A stretch of 64,000 nucleotides of DNA from Persicobacter sp. CCB-QB2 (GTDB lineage: Bacteria > Bacteroidota > Bacteroidia > Cytophagales > Cyclobacteriaceae), in the NCBI RefSeq assembly GCF_001274635.1, contig NZ_LBGV01000001.1:3286001-3350000 (forward strand). The letters are read 5' to 3'. The notes beneath the pieces were generated by a model. The model was not told where the DNA came from and did not search any database. It worked only from the letters and a program-made list of their open reading frames with translations. The translations under genes and the position numbers were made by a program. Shown in pieces: positions 44,318-51,310 of this stretch. Position 1 is the first letter of the stretch. Each line of letters opens with the position of its first letter.

Positions 44318-45550
44318 TTACATTTCAATCTGAACCTGATTTCTGGTTAAATCTTCCATCTCCTCTCTTTTACGAATAAGATGCGCCTTTCCTTTGTAAA
44401 CCAAAACCTCAGCAGGACGGAAACGGGAGTTGTAGTTAGAGGCCATGGAAATACCATAAGCACCGGCATTTTTGATGGCTAATACATCTCCTTCGCGTAC
44501 TTCATTCATTGGGCGATCCCAACCAAAAGTATCGGTCTCACAAATGTATCCCACCACAGAGTACAATCTTTTGGTTCCGCCTGGATTACTTACATTGAAA
44601 ATTTCATGGTAAGCGTCGTACATCATCGGGCGCAATAAGTGGTTCATACCAGAATTAACCCCGACAAATACCGTTGCAGGGGTGGTTTTAATGGTGTTGG
44701 CCGATACCAGGAAGTAACCGGACTCACTCACTAAATATTTTCCGGGCTCAAACCAGATTTCCAGGTCTCTGCCGTATTTTTTACAGAAAGCACGGAAAGC
44801 GGCTCCTAATCTTTTACCTAATTTCTTAATGTCAGTGGTATTATCACTTTCTTTATAGGCTACTTTGAAGCCGGAACCGAAATCAATGAACTGAAGGTCC
44901 GGAAATTCCATAGCGGCTTCAAAAAGGATATTAGCGCCCTGAAGGAAAACCTCTGCATCCAGAATATCTGAACCGGTGTGCATATGCAGACCGGAAATGT
45001 CCATATTATACGTTTTTACCACACGCAAAATGTGGCGCATTTGGTAATAAGAAATACCAAATTTTGAATCAATATGCCCGGTAGAAATCTTGTGGTTACC
45101 TCCCGCCATAATGTGCGGATTCAGGCGAATACAACAAGATTTTGAATTTCCGTAAGTATGACCAAATTGCTCCAGAATGGAGATGTTGTCAATATTGATC
45201 ACCACCCCTAATTCAACTGCTTCCTGAATTTCTGAGAAAGAAACAGAATTGGGCGTGAATAGAATTTCTTCCGGGGTGAATCCCGCCATCATGGCCAGTT
45301 TCACTTCCTGAATAGATACGGTGTCTACTTCAGTACCATTCTGACGCATTAATTTCAAAATGGAAAGATTGGTCAGTGACTTTACCGCATATTTAATCTT
45401 CAGTGGAAGGTCAGCAAAAGCGTCTTTTAAAGTGTTGATCTGGGAAACGATTTTGTCCGCATCATAGACGTAAACCGGTGTGCCGAATTCTTCTGCAATT
45501 TGCTGCAATTGTACCCCTTGGATACAATATGCGTTATCCTTCAATTCCAT
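44318..45550 (-). CDS. lysA: Diaminopimelate decarboxylase
   Basis: LysA decarboxylates meso-diaminopimelate to L-lysine with PLP. The 410-residue protein has the PLP-lysine motif KYAVKSLTN (about residue 53), LHMHTGSDI, the PLP phosphate-binding FIDFGSGFKV, EPGKYLVSESG and the substrate-contact CETDTF. In place of the more common CESGD, this protein has CETDTFG. It is a type III fold PLP decarboxylase. It ends before a good terminator and lies 38 bases downstream of the next gene upstream, so the two may form an operon. Confidence 0.93.
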   Translation of the reverse strand: MELKDNAYCIQGVQLQQIAEEFGTPVYVYDADKIVSQINTLKDAFADLPLKIKYAVKSLTNLSILKLMRQNGTEVDTVSIQEVKLAMMAGFTPEEILFTPNSVSFSEIQEAVELGVVINIDNISILEQFGHTYGNSKSCCIRLNPHIMAGGNHKISTGHIDSKFGISYYQMRHILRVVKTYNMDISGLHMHTGSDILDAEVFLQGANILFEAAMEFPDLQFIDFGSGFKVAYKESDNTTDIKKLGKRLGAAFRAFCKKYGRDLEIWFEPGKYLVSESGYFLVSANTIKTTPATVFVGVNSGMNHLLRPMMYDAYHEIFNVSNPGGTKRLYSVVGYICETDTFGWDRPMNEVREGDVLAIKNAGAYGISMASNYNSRFRPAEVLVYKGKAHLIRKREEMEDLTRNQVQIEM

Positions 45551-45588
45551 TTTTTATCAATAGCGGGGTTTTGCCCCATTGTTGTTTG

Positions 45589-46053
45589 TTAATTAATTGT
45601 CTGATGCAAAGCGTCAACGACAATATGTGCCGTAGTCATGACAATGCTTTGCGATTTAAGGTCCATTTCAGGGCGGTCCTCCATATGGTTTTTGATCATT
45701 TGCTCTGCGAAAGCCAATAATTCCATTTGAGGATGTTCTCCGCTCAAAGGTGCTTCTTCCGCTTTCAGTTTTTCCATATAACCATTGGCTACTTCCATCA
45801 ATTTGTCCTCCGTAATGGAAGGGAAATTTTCGAAGGCAGCCTTAAAGGACAACCAGATACTGGTGCTTAAAAGCAATAACAATTCGAAATCATCTTCAAA
45901 TTCAAGCTTCTCCTGCATCAGAAAAATATAGGTCAATAAGGCACGCTGCTCTGTACTGAACTGTGCCATTACTTTTTCCATATTCCCCTGATGAATTTGC
46001 TCAAAAGCGGATTGAATATGAACCTCTTCTACAATGATTTTATGATCACCCAT
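45589..46053 (-). CDS. Conserved-looking protein of unknown function upstream of lysA
   Basis: A 154-residue soluble, acidic, mostly helical protein beginning MGDHKIIVEEVHIQ. The segment FELLLLLSTSIWLSF looks like a buried helix rather than a membrane span. No motif is recognised. Position suggests co-transcription with lysA. Confidence 0.72.
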   Translation of the reverse strand: MGDHKIIVEEVHIQSAFEQIHQGNMEKVMAQFSTEQRALLTYIFLMQEKLEFEDDFELLLLLSTSIWLSFKAAFENFPSITEDKLMEVANGYMEKLKAEEAPLSGEHPQMELLAFAEQMIKNHMEDRPEMDLKSQSIVMTTAHIVVDALHQTIN

Positions 46054-46311
46054 TGTTCGTGTGTAAAATTATGATTCTTTGTTGAGAAAATACCACCCAT
46101 TTTACATGTGTAACTTAATGTTGGTGTATCGCCCAAATAAATAACAACCACATCAGTGCTTGTTATTTAATGTCAATTCCTTTTCCGATAATTCAGCATT
46201 TTTCCCCTTACAGGAAAGTTTTCAGGAATTTGCGGGGCTCTTGAACCAGTAAAATGAATGATGCGACAAACTTAGCATTTAATTTTTAACCCCTTTATGA
46301 TGTAGCCCAAA

Positions 46312-46532
46312 TTAACCCGGAATATTCATGCTTAAGTCCTCCTTTAGCGGTTAGGCGGAAAAAGGAAGGAATTTTTCCTATTTCGAGTTTTTTCCAACGA
46401 AACAGGTGAATGGGAAGAAAGCAAGCTTGCCAAATTTGGGCTATTATAAATCAGAGAAAATAAATTTTAATAAGCTGAAAATAAATTACTTGTGATTAGT
46501 TGGTGAATTTAGTGGTGAATATTTCGGGTTAA
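46312..46532 (+). mobile_element. MITE-like element, copy D
   Basis: 221 bp with termini TTAACCCGGAATATTCAT and GTGAATATTTCGGGTTAA. It is the closest relative of copy C (43606), in the same orientation. Just left of it is TAGCCCAAAT, a fragment of the element's own interior in reverse, which may be a remnant of another copy. Confidence 0.82.
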
Positions 46533-46683
46533 TCCTGCGAAAATCATCCTTTGCAAGATCAAAATGAAGGAAAAGTCCACCTGACAATTTTTTTGGGAGA
46601 ATGCGGTAATAGCGAGCTTAAGCTTACCGGTTTTTTTTGAGATTTCTTGTATTGCGAGACTTTTCTTCCGGGGAAACCTTCGC

Positions 46684-46906
46684 TTAAACCGAACGATTCA
46701 CCGATGGATTTAGGGGTGAAATTAAGGCTTTACTCTTAATGTGTTTGGAGTAGTTTTCCTGATTTTTTTAATATCACAAATTTTGGTGGGCCAGCTTTCG
46801 GTTCACTCATCTGCTTCCTTAGGAAAAATTAGAAATAGAAAACAATTCCTTCATTTTCACGCCTTGAAGCTAAGCGAGCATTTAAACATGAATGATTCTG
46901 GATTAA
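46684..46906 (-). mobile_element. MITE-like element, copy E
   Basis: 223 bp in the reverse orientation. Left end TTAAACCGAACGATTCAC; right end AATGATTCTGGATTAA. It lies 152 bases from copy D, tail to tail with it, so the two could form an inverted pair. Confidence 0.72.
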
Positions 46907-47050
46907 AAATACAAAGACCCTGAAATGGAATTTTTTCCATATGAAAATCAATTTCCCCTTCAGGAAAGAAGCAGAAAAGGGGAATTTCATCAATTTTATA
47001 AAAATAGAGGTCTTGTTATTAATTTGATATCACAACATGGTAATTATTGC

Positions 47051-47084
47051 AAATAATCAAAAACACCCATTTTTTTGATTATTT
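47051..47084. terminator. 13-bp hairpin upstream of the array promoter
   Basis: AAATAATCAAAAA (47051-47063) pairs perfectly with TTTTTGATTATTT (47072-47084) around an 8-base loop. It may insulate the array from upstream transcription. Confidence 0.65.
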
Positions 47085-47138
47085 TTAACAATAGCTCTCG
47101 CTTGTGATGAAATTTTCAAAAAAAAGTAGCTTTCGTTA

Positions 47139-47169
47139 TTGACTTTATTTAAAAAGGCTCGTATCATTG
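47139..47169 (+). promoter_or_regulatory. Promoter of the tRNA-like array
   Basis: TTGACT (47139-47144), a 17-base spacer, and TATCAT (47162-47167) match a -35/-10 pair with optimal spacing. TATCATTG also matches 7 of 8 bases of the Bacteroidota -7 element TAnnTTTG. Expected start is near 47174, giving a leader of about 20 bases before the first unit at 47194. Confidence 0.75.
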
Positions 47170-47193
47170 TAATGTAATCAACGGATAACATAC

Positions 47194-47315
47194 TGTTGGG
47201 TGATGAAATTGGCAGACATGCCCTCCTGTCTCGGGGTAGGGATCTGGAATAAATCGGTTGCATTGCCTCGGAATTGACTAACCACCCTGTGTAGGTTCGA
47301 ATCCTACCCCAACAG
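47194..47315 (+). tRNA. tRNA-like unit 1
   Basis: 122 bases. Anticodon-position bases GTC at 47228-47230. It has the shorter anticodon 3' arm (four G before T), so the outermost pair is lost. Variable region contains GGAATAAATCGGTTG. Confidence 0.72.
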
Positions 47316-47364
47316 CGCAATTCTCCAAAAGCGGAGGATTTAAACTTATTGAAAACACACACAC

Positions 47365-47487
47365 TGTTGGGTGATGAAATTGGCAGACATGCCCTCCTGT
47401 CTCGGGGGTAGGGATCTGGGATAAATCGATTGCATTGCCTCGGAATTGACTAACCACCCTGTGTAGGTTCGAATCCTACCCCAACAG
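47365..47487 (+). tRNA. tRNA-like unit 2
   Basis: 123 bases, five-G form with a full 5-bp anticodon stem. Variable region has GGGATAAATCGATTG. Confidence 0.72.
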
Positions 47488-47536
47488 CGCCTTTCTCCAA
47501 AAGTGGAGGAATTACATTTACTGAAAACACACATAC

Positions 47537-47658
47537 TGTTGGGTGATGAAATTGGCAGACATGCCCTCCTGTCTCGGGGTAGGGATCTGGGATAAATCGA
47601 TTGCATTGCCTCGGAATTGACTAACCACCCTGTGTAGGTTCGAATCCTACCCCAACAG
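47537..47658 (+). tRNA. tRNA-like unit 3
   Basis: 122 bases, four-G form, GATT variant in the variable region. Spacer before it has the ACATAC ending. Confidence 0.72.
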
Positions 47659-47707
47659 CGCCTTTCTCCAAAAGTGGAGGATTTAAACTTATTGAAAACA
47701 CACACAC

Positions 47708-47829
47708 TGTTGGGTGATGAAATTGGCAGACATGCCCTCCTGTCTCGGGGTAGGGATCTGGAATAAATCGGTTGCATTGCCTCGGAATTGACTAACCACC
47801 CTGTGTAGGTTCGAATCCTACCCCAACAG
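47708..47829 (+). tRNA. tRNA-like unit 4
   Basis: 122 bases, four-G form, GGTT variant. Its 3' flank is CAC instead of CGC. Confidence 0.72.
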
Positions 47830-47878
47830 CACAATTCTCCAAAAGCGGAGGAATTAAACTTATTGAAAACACACACAC

Positions 47879-48000
47879 TGTTGGGTGATGAAATTGGCAG
47901 ACATGCCCTCCTGTCTCGGGGTAGGGATCTGGGATAAATCGATTGCATTGCCTCGGAATTGACTAACCACCCTGTGTAGGTTCGAATCCTACCCCAACAG
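47879..48000 (+). tRNA. tRNA-like unit 5
   Basis: 122 bases, four-G form, GATT variant in the variable region. Confidence 0.72.
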
Positions 48001-48049
48001 CGCAATTCTCCAAAAGCGGAGGAATTAAACTTATTGAAAACACACACAC

Positions 48050-48172
48050 TGTTGGGTGATGAAATTGGCAGACATGCCCTCCTGTCTCGGGGGTAGGGAT
48101 CTGGAATAAATCGGTTGCATTGCCTCGGAATTGACTAACCACCCTGTGTAGGTTCGAATCCTACCCCAACAG
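48050..48172 (+). tRNA. tRNA-like unit 6
   Basis: 123 bases, five-G form with a complete anticodon stem, GGTT variant. Confidence 0.72.
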
Positions 48173-48221
48173 CGCAATTCTCCAAAAGTGGAGGATTTAA
48201 ACTTATTGAAAACACACACAC

Positions 48222-48344
48222 TGTTGGGTGATGAAATTGGCAGACATGCCCTCCTGTCTCGGGGGTAGGGATCTGGAATAAATCGATTGCATTGCCTCGG
48301 AATTGACTAACCACCCTGTGTAGGTTCGAATCCTACCCCAACAG
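48222..48344 (+). tRNA. tRNA-like unit 7
   Basis: 123 bases, five-G form. It combines GGAATAAATC with GATTG, a mixture of the two main variable-region types. Confidence 0.72.
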
Positions 48345-48393
48345 CGCAATTCTCCAAAAGTGGAGGATTTAAATTTACTGAAAACACACACAC

Positions 48394-48516
48394 TGTTGGG
48401 TGATGAAATTGGCAGACATGCCCTCCTGTCTCGGGGGTAGGGATCTGGAATAAATCGGTTGCATTGCCTCGGAATTGACTAACCACCCTGTGTAGGTTCG
48501 AATCCTACCCCAACAG
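48394..48516 (+). tRNA. tRNA-like unit 8
   Basis: 123 bases, five-G form, GGTT variant. Preceded by a spacer with AAATTTACTG. Confidence 0.72.
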
Positions 48517-48565
48517 CGCAATTCTCCAAAAGTGGAGGATTTAAATTTACTGAAAACACACACAC

Positions 48566-48688
48566 TGTTGGGTGATGAAATTGGCAGACATGCCCTCCTG
48601 TCTCGGGGGTAGGGATCTGGAATAAATCGGTTGCATTGCCTCGGAATTGACTAACCACCCTGTGTAGGTTCGAATCCTACCCCAACAG
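48566..48688 (+). tRNA. tRNA-like unit 9
   Basis: 123 bases, five-G form, GGTT variant. Same as unit 8 in the body. Confidence 0.72.
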
Positions 48689-48737
48689 CGCCTTTCTCCA
48701 AAAGTGGAGGAATTACATTTACTGACAACACACATAC

Positions 48738-48860
48738 TGTTGGGTGATGAAATTGGCAGACATGCCCTCCTGTCTCGGGGGTAGGGATCTGGAATAAATC
48801 GGTTGCATTGCCTCGGAATTGACTAACCACCCTGTGTAGGTTCGAATCCTACCCCAACAG
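48738..48860 (+). tRNA. tRNA-like unit 10
   Basis: 123 bases, five-G form, GGTT variant. The spacer before it has a GACAAC change. Confidence 0.72.
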
Positions 48861-48909
48861 CGCAATTCTCCAAAAGTGGAGGAATTAAACTTATTGAAAA
48901 CACACACAC

Positions 48910-49032
48910 TGTTGGGTGATGAAATTGGCAGACATGCCCTCCTGTCTCGGGGGTAAGGATCTGGGATAAATCGATTGCATTGCCTCGGAATTGACTAACC
49001 ACCCTGTGTAGGTTCGAATCCTACCCCAACAG
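48910..49032 (+). tRNA. tRNA-like unit 11 (last)
   Basis: 123 bases, five-G form, GATT variant. A G-to-A change in the start of the variable arm (GGGGGTAAGG) breaks one of the four AGGG/CCCT pairs. The 3' flank diverges from the other copies, then the terminator follows. Confidence 0.7.
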
Positions 49033-49054
49033 CAAACGCACCAAATAAAGATCT

Positions 49055-49082
49055 AAGCCCTGTTATTAAATAGGGCTTTTTT
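49055..49082 (+). terminator. Terminator of the array
   Basis: AAGCCCT (49055-49061) and AGGGCTT (49072-49078) with a 10-base loop and a six-T tract. It overlaps the last codons and stop of the photolyase gene on the opposite strand, so the element serves both directions. Confidence 0.87.
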
Positions 49083-50541
49083 CGTTGACAGAGATTTCTC
49101 CTCTTTGGTAATTATGGGCATAGGTGAGAATGTGATGCTTATCCTGTGGAGGCATTTCATCCCATTCTTTCAATAGCTTTTGTAAAACAGGCAACTTTCT
49201 TAGTTCACTTTCATTTTTGTGAACGTAACGCCAAAACAGGGCATTCATCGGGCAGGCATTTTCCCCAAAACTCATATTGGGGTTATAAAGGCAGGCGTCG
49301 CAATGTCCACTGACTTTTTGAATGCTTCTACCATCCGTAAAGGGAATTTTGGCTGGTGTGGAAAAATCAGCTCTCAGGCTTTCACTGGTGTTCCATGGGA
49401 AGGCATTCATCAGATTCCCAATCCACCATTCCTCAAAAGCCAATTGATCTGTTTTGGAATAAACAGCAAAATTTTTAAGAATTTGTAGCGTCGAAGGCTG
49501 ATTAACAGTGGCCATTTTTGAGATGCTGTTCAACCCTGCCTGAATACAATGCATTTTAGATTCTCCCATCTGGAAATCCCTGGGAATTTCATTGCTTTCC
49601 AGAGAAGCCTCCATTAGGTTAACCGGCGTTTCCCTTTTGTATTTTTGCCTTCTGAACTCTCTTTTACCCATCAGGTCAAATAAGAAGCGATTAATCTGTT
49701 CCTTGGAGGCCCTACAACTTTTATTGCGTAATTTTTCCTCCAAAACGCTAAGAAGTTCTCGGGGAGAAATCAGCTTCAGATTCAGGGCAAAAGATAACTG
49801 TGGAGAGAAAATAGGCTCATGGGCCTTCATTTCCGGTAGTTTCTGTTCCAAAAAGAAATCTAAATAATGAAAGGTATTTTCTCGGGAAATAATCCATGGA
49901 AAATTTTTTGCATTCACTTCTCCATAGGTATCAATGCCCATTTTTTCGATCAGCTTTTTGATGGGCCTTAAGTCATGAGAAAACTTTAAATCGGGCGTGC
50001 TTTTTGCGGCCTGTGGGATTGCTGGCTGTTGATCTGATAGTTGTTGAATGCTATGAATGACTGCACTGTTTTTCACTTTTAAATACTGAAGAATCTGATC
50101 GGGTGAATTTCCTTCAATTTTTATGTAATCTGATTTTTCAAAAAGGAAGTGATAAGCACTGCAGATGTTTACTTTGACTCCAAGAATAAGGGAGAAATCA
50201 TGAATTTGCCGGCTGATTCTGTAATCATCCGGAGAGATGTATTCGAAAAACTCCGGCCGGTGCTGGTAAATCAACCAGGCAATATTTTCCGGAATGGATT
50301 GCCTGTTTTCCGGGGCATCCAGGGTAAGATAAAAGAATTCGTGCCCCTTGTCCCGCATTTTTCGGGCAAAGTTACGCATGCTGGCGTAAGAGGCCATGAC
50401 TTTCTGAATGTGTTGTTTGATATGGTTAGATTCTTGCAACACTTCCATCATGACATACAAAACCGAATCATCCGCGGTTCGAAACCAGGGATGTGACTCA
50501 TTGAGTTGGTCACCTAATATTAGTCGTATGGTTTTTATCAT
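49066..50541 (-). CDS. FeS-type (bacterial) cryptochrome/photolyase
   Basis: A 491-residue photolyase-related protein of the FeS-BCP (PhrB-like, 6-4 photolyase) group, which repairs UV lesions using light, FAD and a 4Fe-4S cluster. The N-terminal antenna domain starts MIKTIRLILGDQLNESHPWF. The C-terminal half has the FeS signature CDACLYNPNMSFGENACPMN, with a CxxC pair and a third Cys 12 residues further, and another Cys upstream in SKMHCIQAGLN. FAD-domain segments EEWWIGNLMNAFPWN and FWRYVH follow the family. The stop codon lies in the array terminator, and the photolyase reads toward the array. Confidence 0.93.
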   Translation of the reverse strand: MIKTIRLILGDQLNESHPWFRTADDSVLYVMMEVLQESNHIKQHIQKVMASYASMRNFARKMRDKGHEFFYLTLDAPENRQSIPENIAWLIYQHRPEFFEYISPDDYRISRQIHDFSLILGVKVNICSAYHFLFEKSDYIKIEGNSPDQILQYLKVKNSAVIHSIQQLSDQQPAIPQAAKSTPDLKFSHDLRPIKKLIEKMGIDTYGEVNAKNFPWIISRENTFHYLDFFLEQKLPEMKAHEPIFSPQLSFALNLKLISPRELLSVLEEKLRNKSCRASKEQINRFLFDLMGKREFRRQKYKRETPVNLMEASLESNEIPRDFQMGESKMHCIQAGLNSISKMATVNQPSTLQILKNFAVYSKTDQLAFEEWWIGNLMNAFPWNTSESLRADFSTPAKIPFTDGRSIQKVSGHCDACLYNPNMSFGENACPMNALFWRYVHKNESELRKLPVLQKLLKEWDEMPPQDKHHILTYAHNYQRGEISVNEKSPI

Positions 50542-50692
50542 TCCTGCCGCTTATTACCAGGATTAAAAATACAAAACCTAATCACAAAGGACAGGCCTCA
50601 GGGGTAAAATAATCACTATTAATTGTCGCAAATGTTATTTTTAACGAAAAATTAATATATGGGAGTGGTATGGCATTGCGTACACTGAAAAG

Positions 50693-51238
50693 TTAGAGCA
50701 TTTGTACTAATCTGTAATAGTCTACCATAGTAATGCGAAATGCTTCATTGCCTTCTTGGTTTCCAAAAAGAGGGTGCTTTTTTCCTTCAAGTTCAACATA
50801 CAACTGACAGCTTTGCTGTACCTTTTCATACAAATCTGTGGCAAAACCAGCCTGAAGAATCGTGTTACCCTTTTTATATGGAATGGTGCCTGTTTCTCCG
50901 GTAGCACAATTCGTATAATGCACTTCGAAAGTTGCCTTATCCTCTAAAAGCAGATCAGTTTCGAGGAAAACAAAGGCTCTATTGGCTACCCAGTGGTGGA
51001 TAATGGCGGTACGAAGCAGGGGTTTTTCTTTTAACTCCTCCCACTCTTCAAAACGATATATAGAAATATTAACATCCGGTTTTTCCTCCACATCGTAATA
51101 GGCCCGTCGGACGTTTTTAAAAAACAGGACGGTCGCATCATTGGTATCAAAGCGGATATTTTCTTTACTGACCACTTTAGCTTTGTGCTCGCAGGAAGAA
51201 AACAATAAAAATAGGATTAGCAGCGGAGTATATCTCAT
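50693..51238 (-). CDS. Lipoprotein of unknown function
   Basis: A 181-residue lipoprotein with the start MRYTPLLILFLLFSSC (lipobox LFSSC, Cys16). The mature part is beta-rich, with VEEKPDVNISIYRFEEWEEL and VHYTNCATGETGTIPYKKGN. No family recognised. Starts 72 bases from the end of the M14 peptidase gene, with a terminator between. Confidence 0.75.
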   Translation of the reverse strand: MRYTPLLILFLLFSSCEHKAKVVSKENIRFDTNDATVLFFKNVRRAYYDVEEKPDVNISIYRFEEWEELKEKPLLRTAIIHHWVANRAFVFLETDLLLEDKATFEVHYTNCATGETGTIPYKKGNTILQAGFATDLYEKVQQSCQLYVELEGKKHPLFGNQEGNEAFRITMVDYYRLVQML

Positions 51239-51271
51239 ACTGAAGAAACGATCTGACTATTTATGGGGTTA

Positions 51272-51305
51272 AAAAAATCCCCGAAACAACTACGTTCCGG
51301 GGATT
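51272..51305 (-). terminator. Terminator of the M14 peptidase gene
   Basis: AATCCCCG/CGGGGATT, perfect 8-bp stem, with a seven-base T run on the minus strand. Confidence 0.88.
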
Positions 51306-51310
51306 GAAGA

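Larger units (their letters stand above)
46054..47193. other. Gene-poor spacer upstream of the tRNA-like array
   Basis: 1140 bases without a supported gene. It holds a perfect 9-bp inverted repeat (AAATAACAA at 46139-46147 with TTGTTATTT at 46160-46168, no T tract), two MITE-like elements (46312 and 46684), a 13-bp hairpin (47051) and a promoter (47139). Confidence 0.75.
47194..49032 (+). repeat. Array of eleven tandem tRNA-like units
   Basis: Eleven units of 122-123 bases, separated by ~49-base spacers, with a period of 171-172 bases. The spacers carry a small CTCC/GGAG hairpin and a run of CA repeats just before the next unit. Each unit folds as a long-variable-arm (class II) tRNA: 7-bp acceptor TGTTGGG/CCCAACA, T8, D arm ATG/CAT with a D loop of the Leu type (AATTGGCAGA), 5-bp anticodon stem, T arm GTAGG-TTCGAAT-CCTAC. 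No CCA is encoded. The variable region is about 50 bases, versus roughly 10-20 in ordinary class II tRNAs. The array lies between a promoter and a terminator. Confidence 0.92.

Noticed and set aside
46741..46923. 60-residue frame in the spacer before the array
   Set aside because: It lies almost entirely inside MITE-like copy E, whose sequence is shared with non-coding copies elsewhere.
47057..48907. Cysteine- and arginine-rich open frames on the minus strand across the array (repeated WGRIRTYTG motif)
   Set aside because: They are antisense translations of the tRNA-like units. The period of 171-172 bases is not a constant multiple of three, so the frames break from unit to unit. No ribosome site is seen.
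47194..49032. Array read as a CRISPR locus
   Set aside because: Repeats are 122-123 bases with nearly identical spacers. There are no unique spacers or cas genes.
47311..49032. CCCAACAG...CTGTTGGG pairs read as integron attC sites (GTTRRRY-like)
   Set aside because: The inverted arms are the two halves of adjacent tRNA acceptor stems. No inner L boxes or integrase gene are seen.
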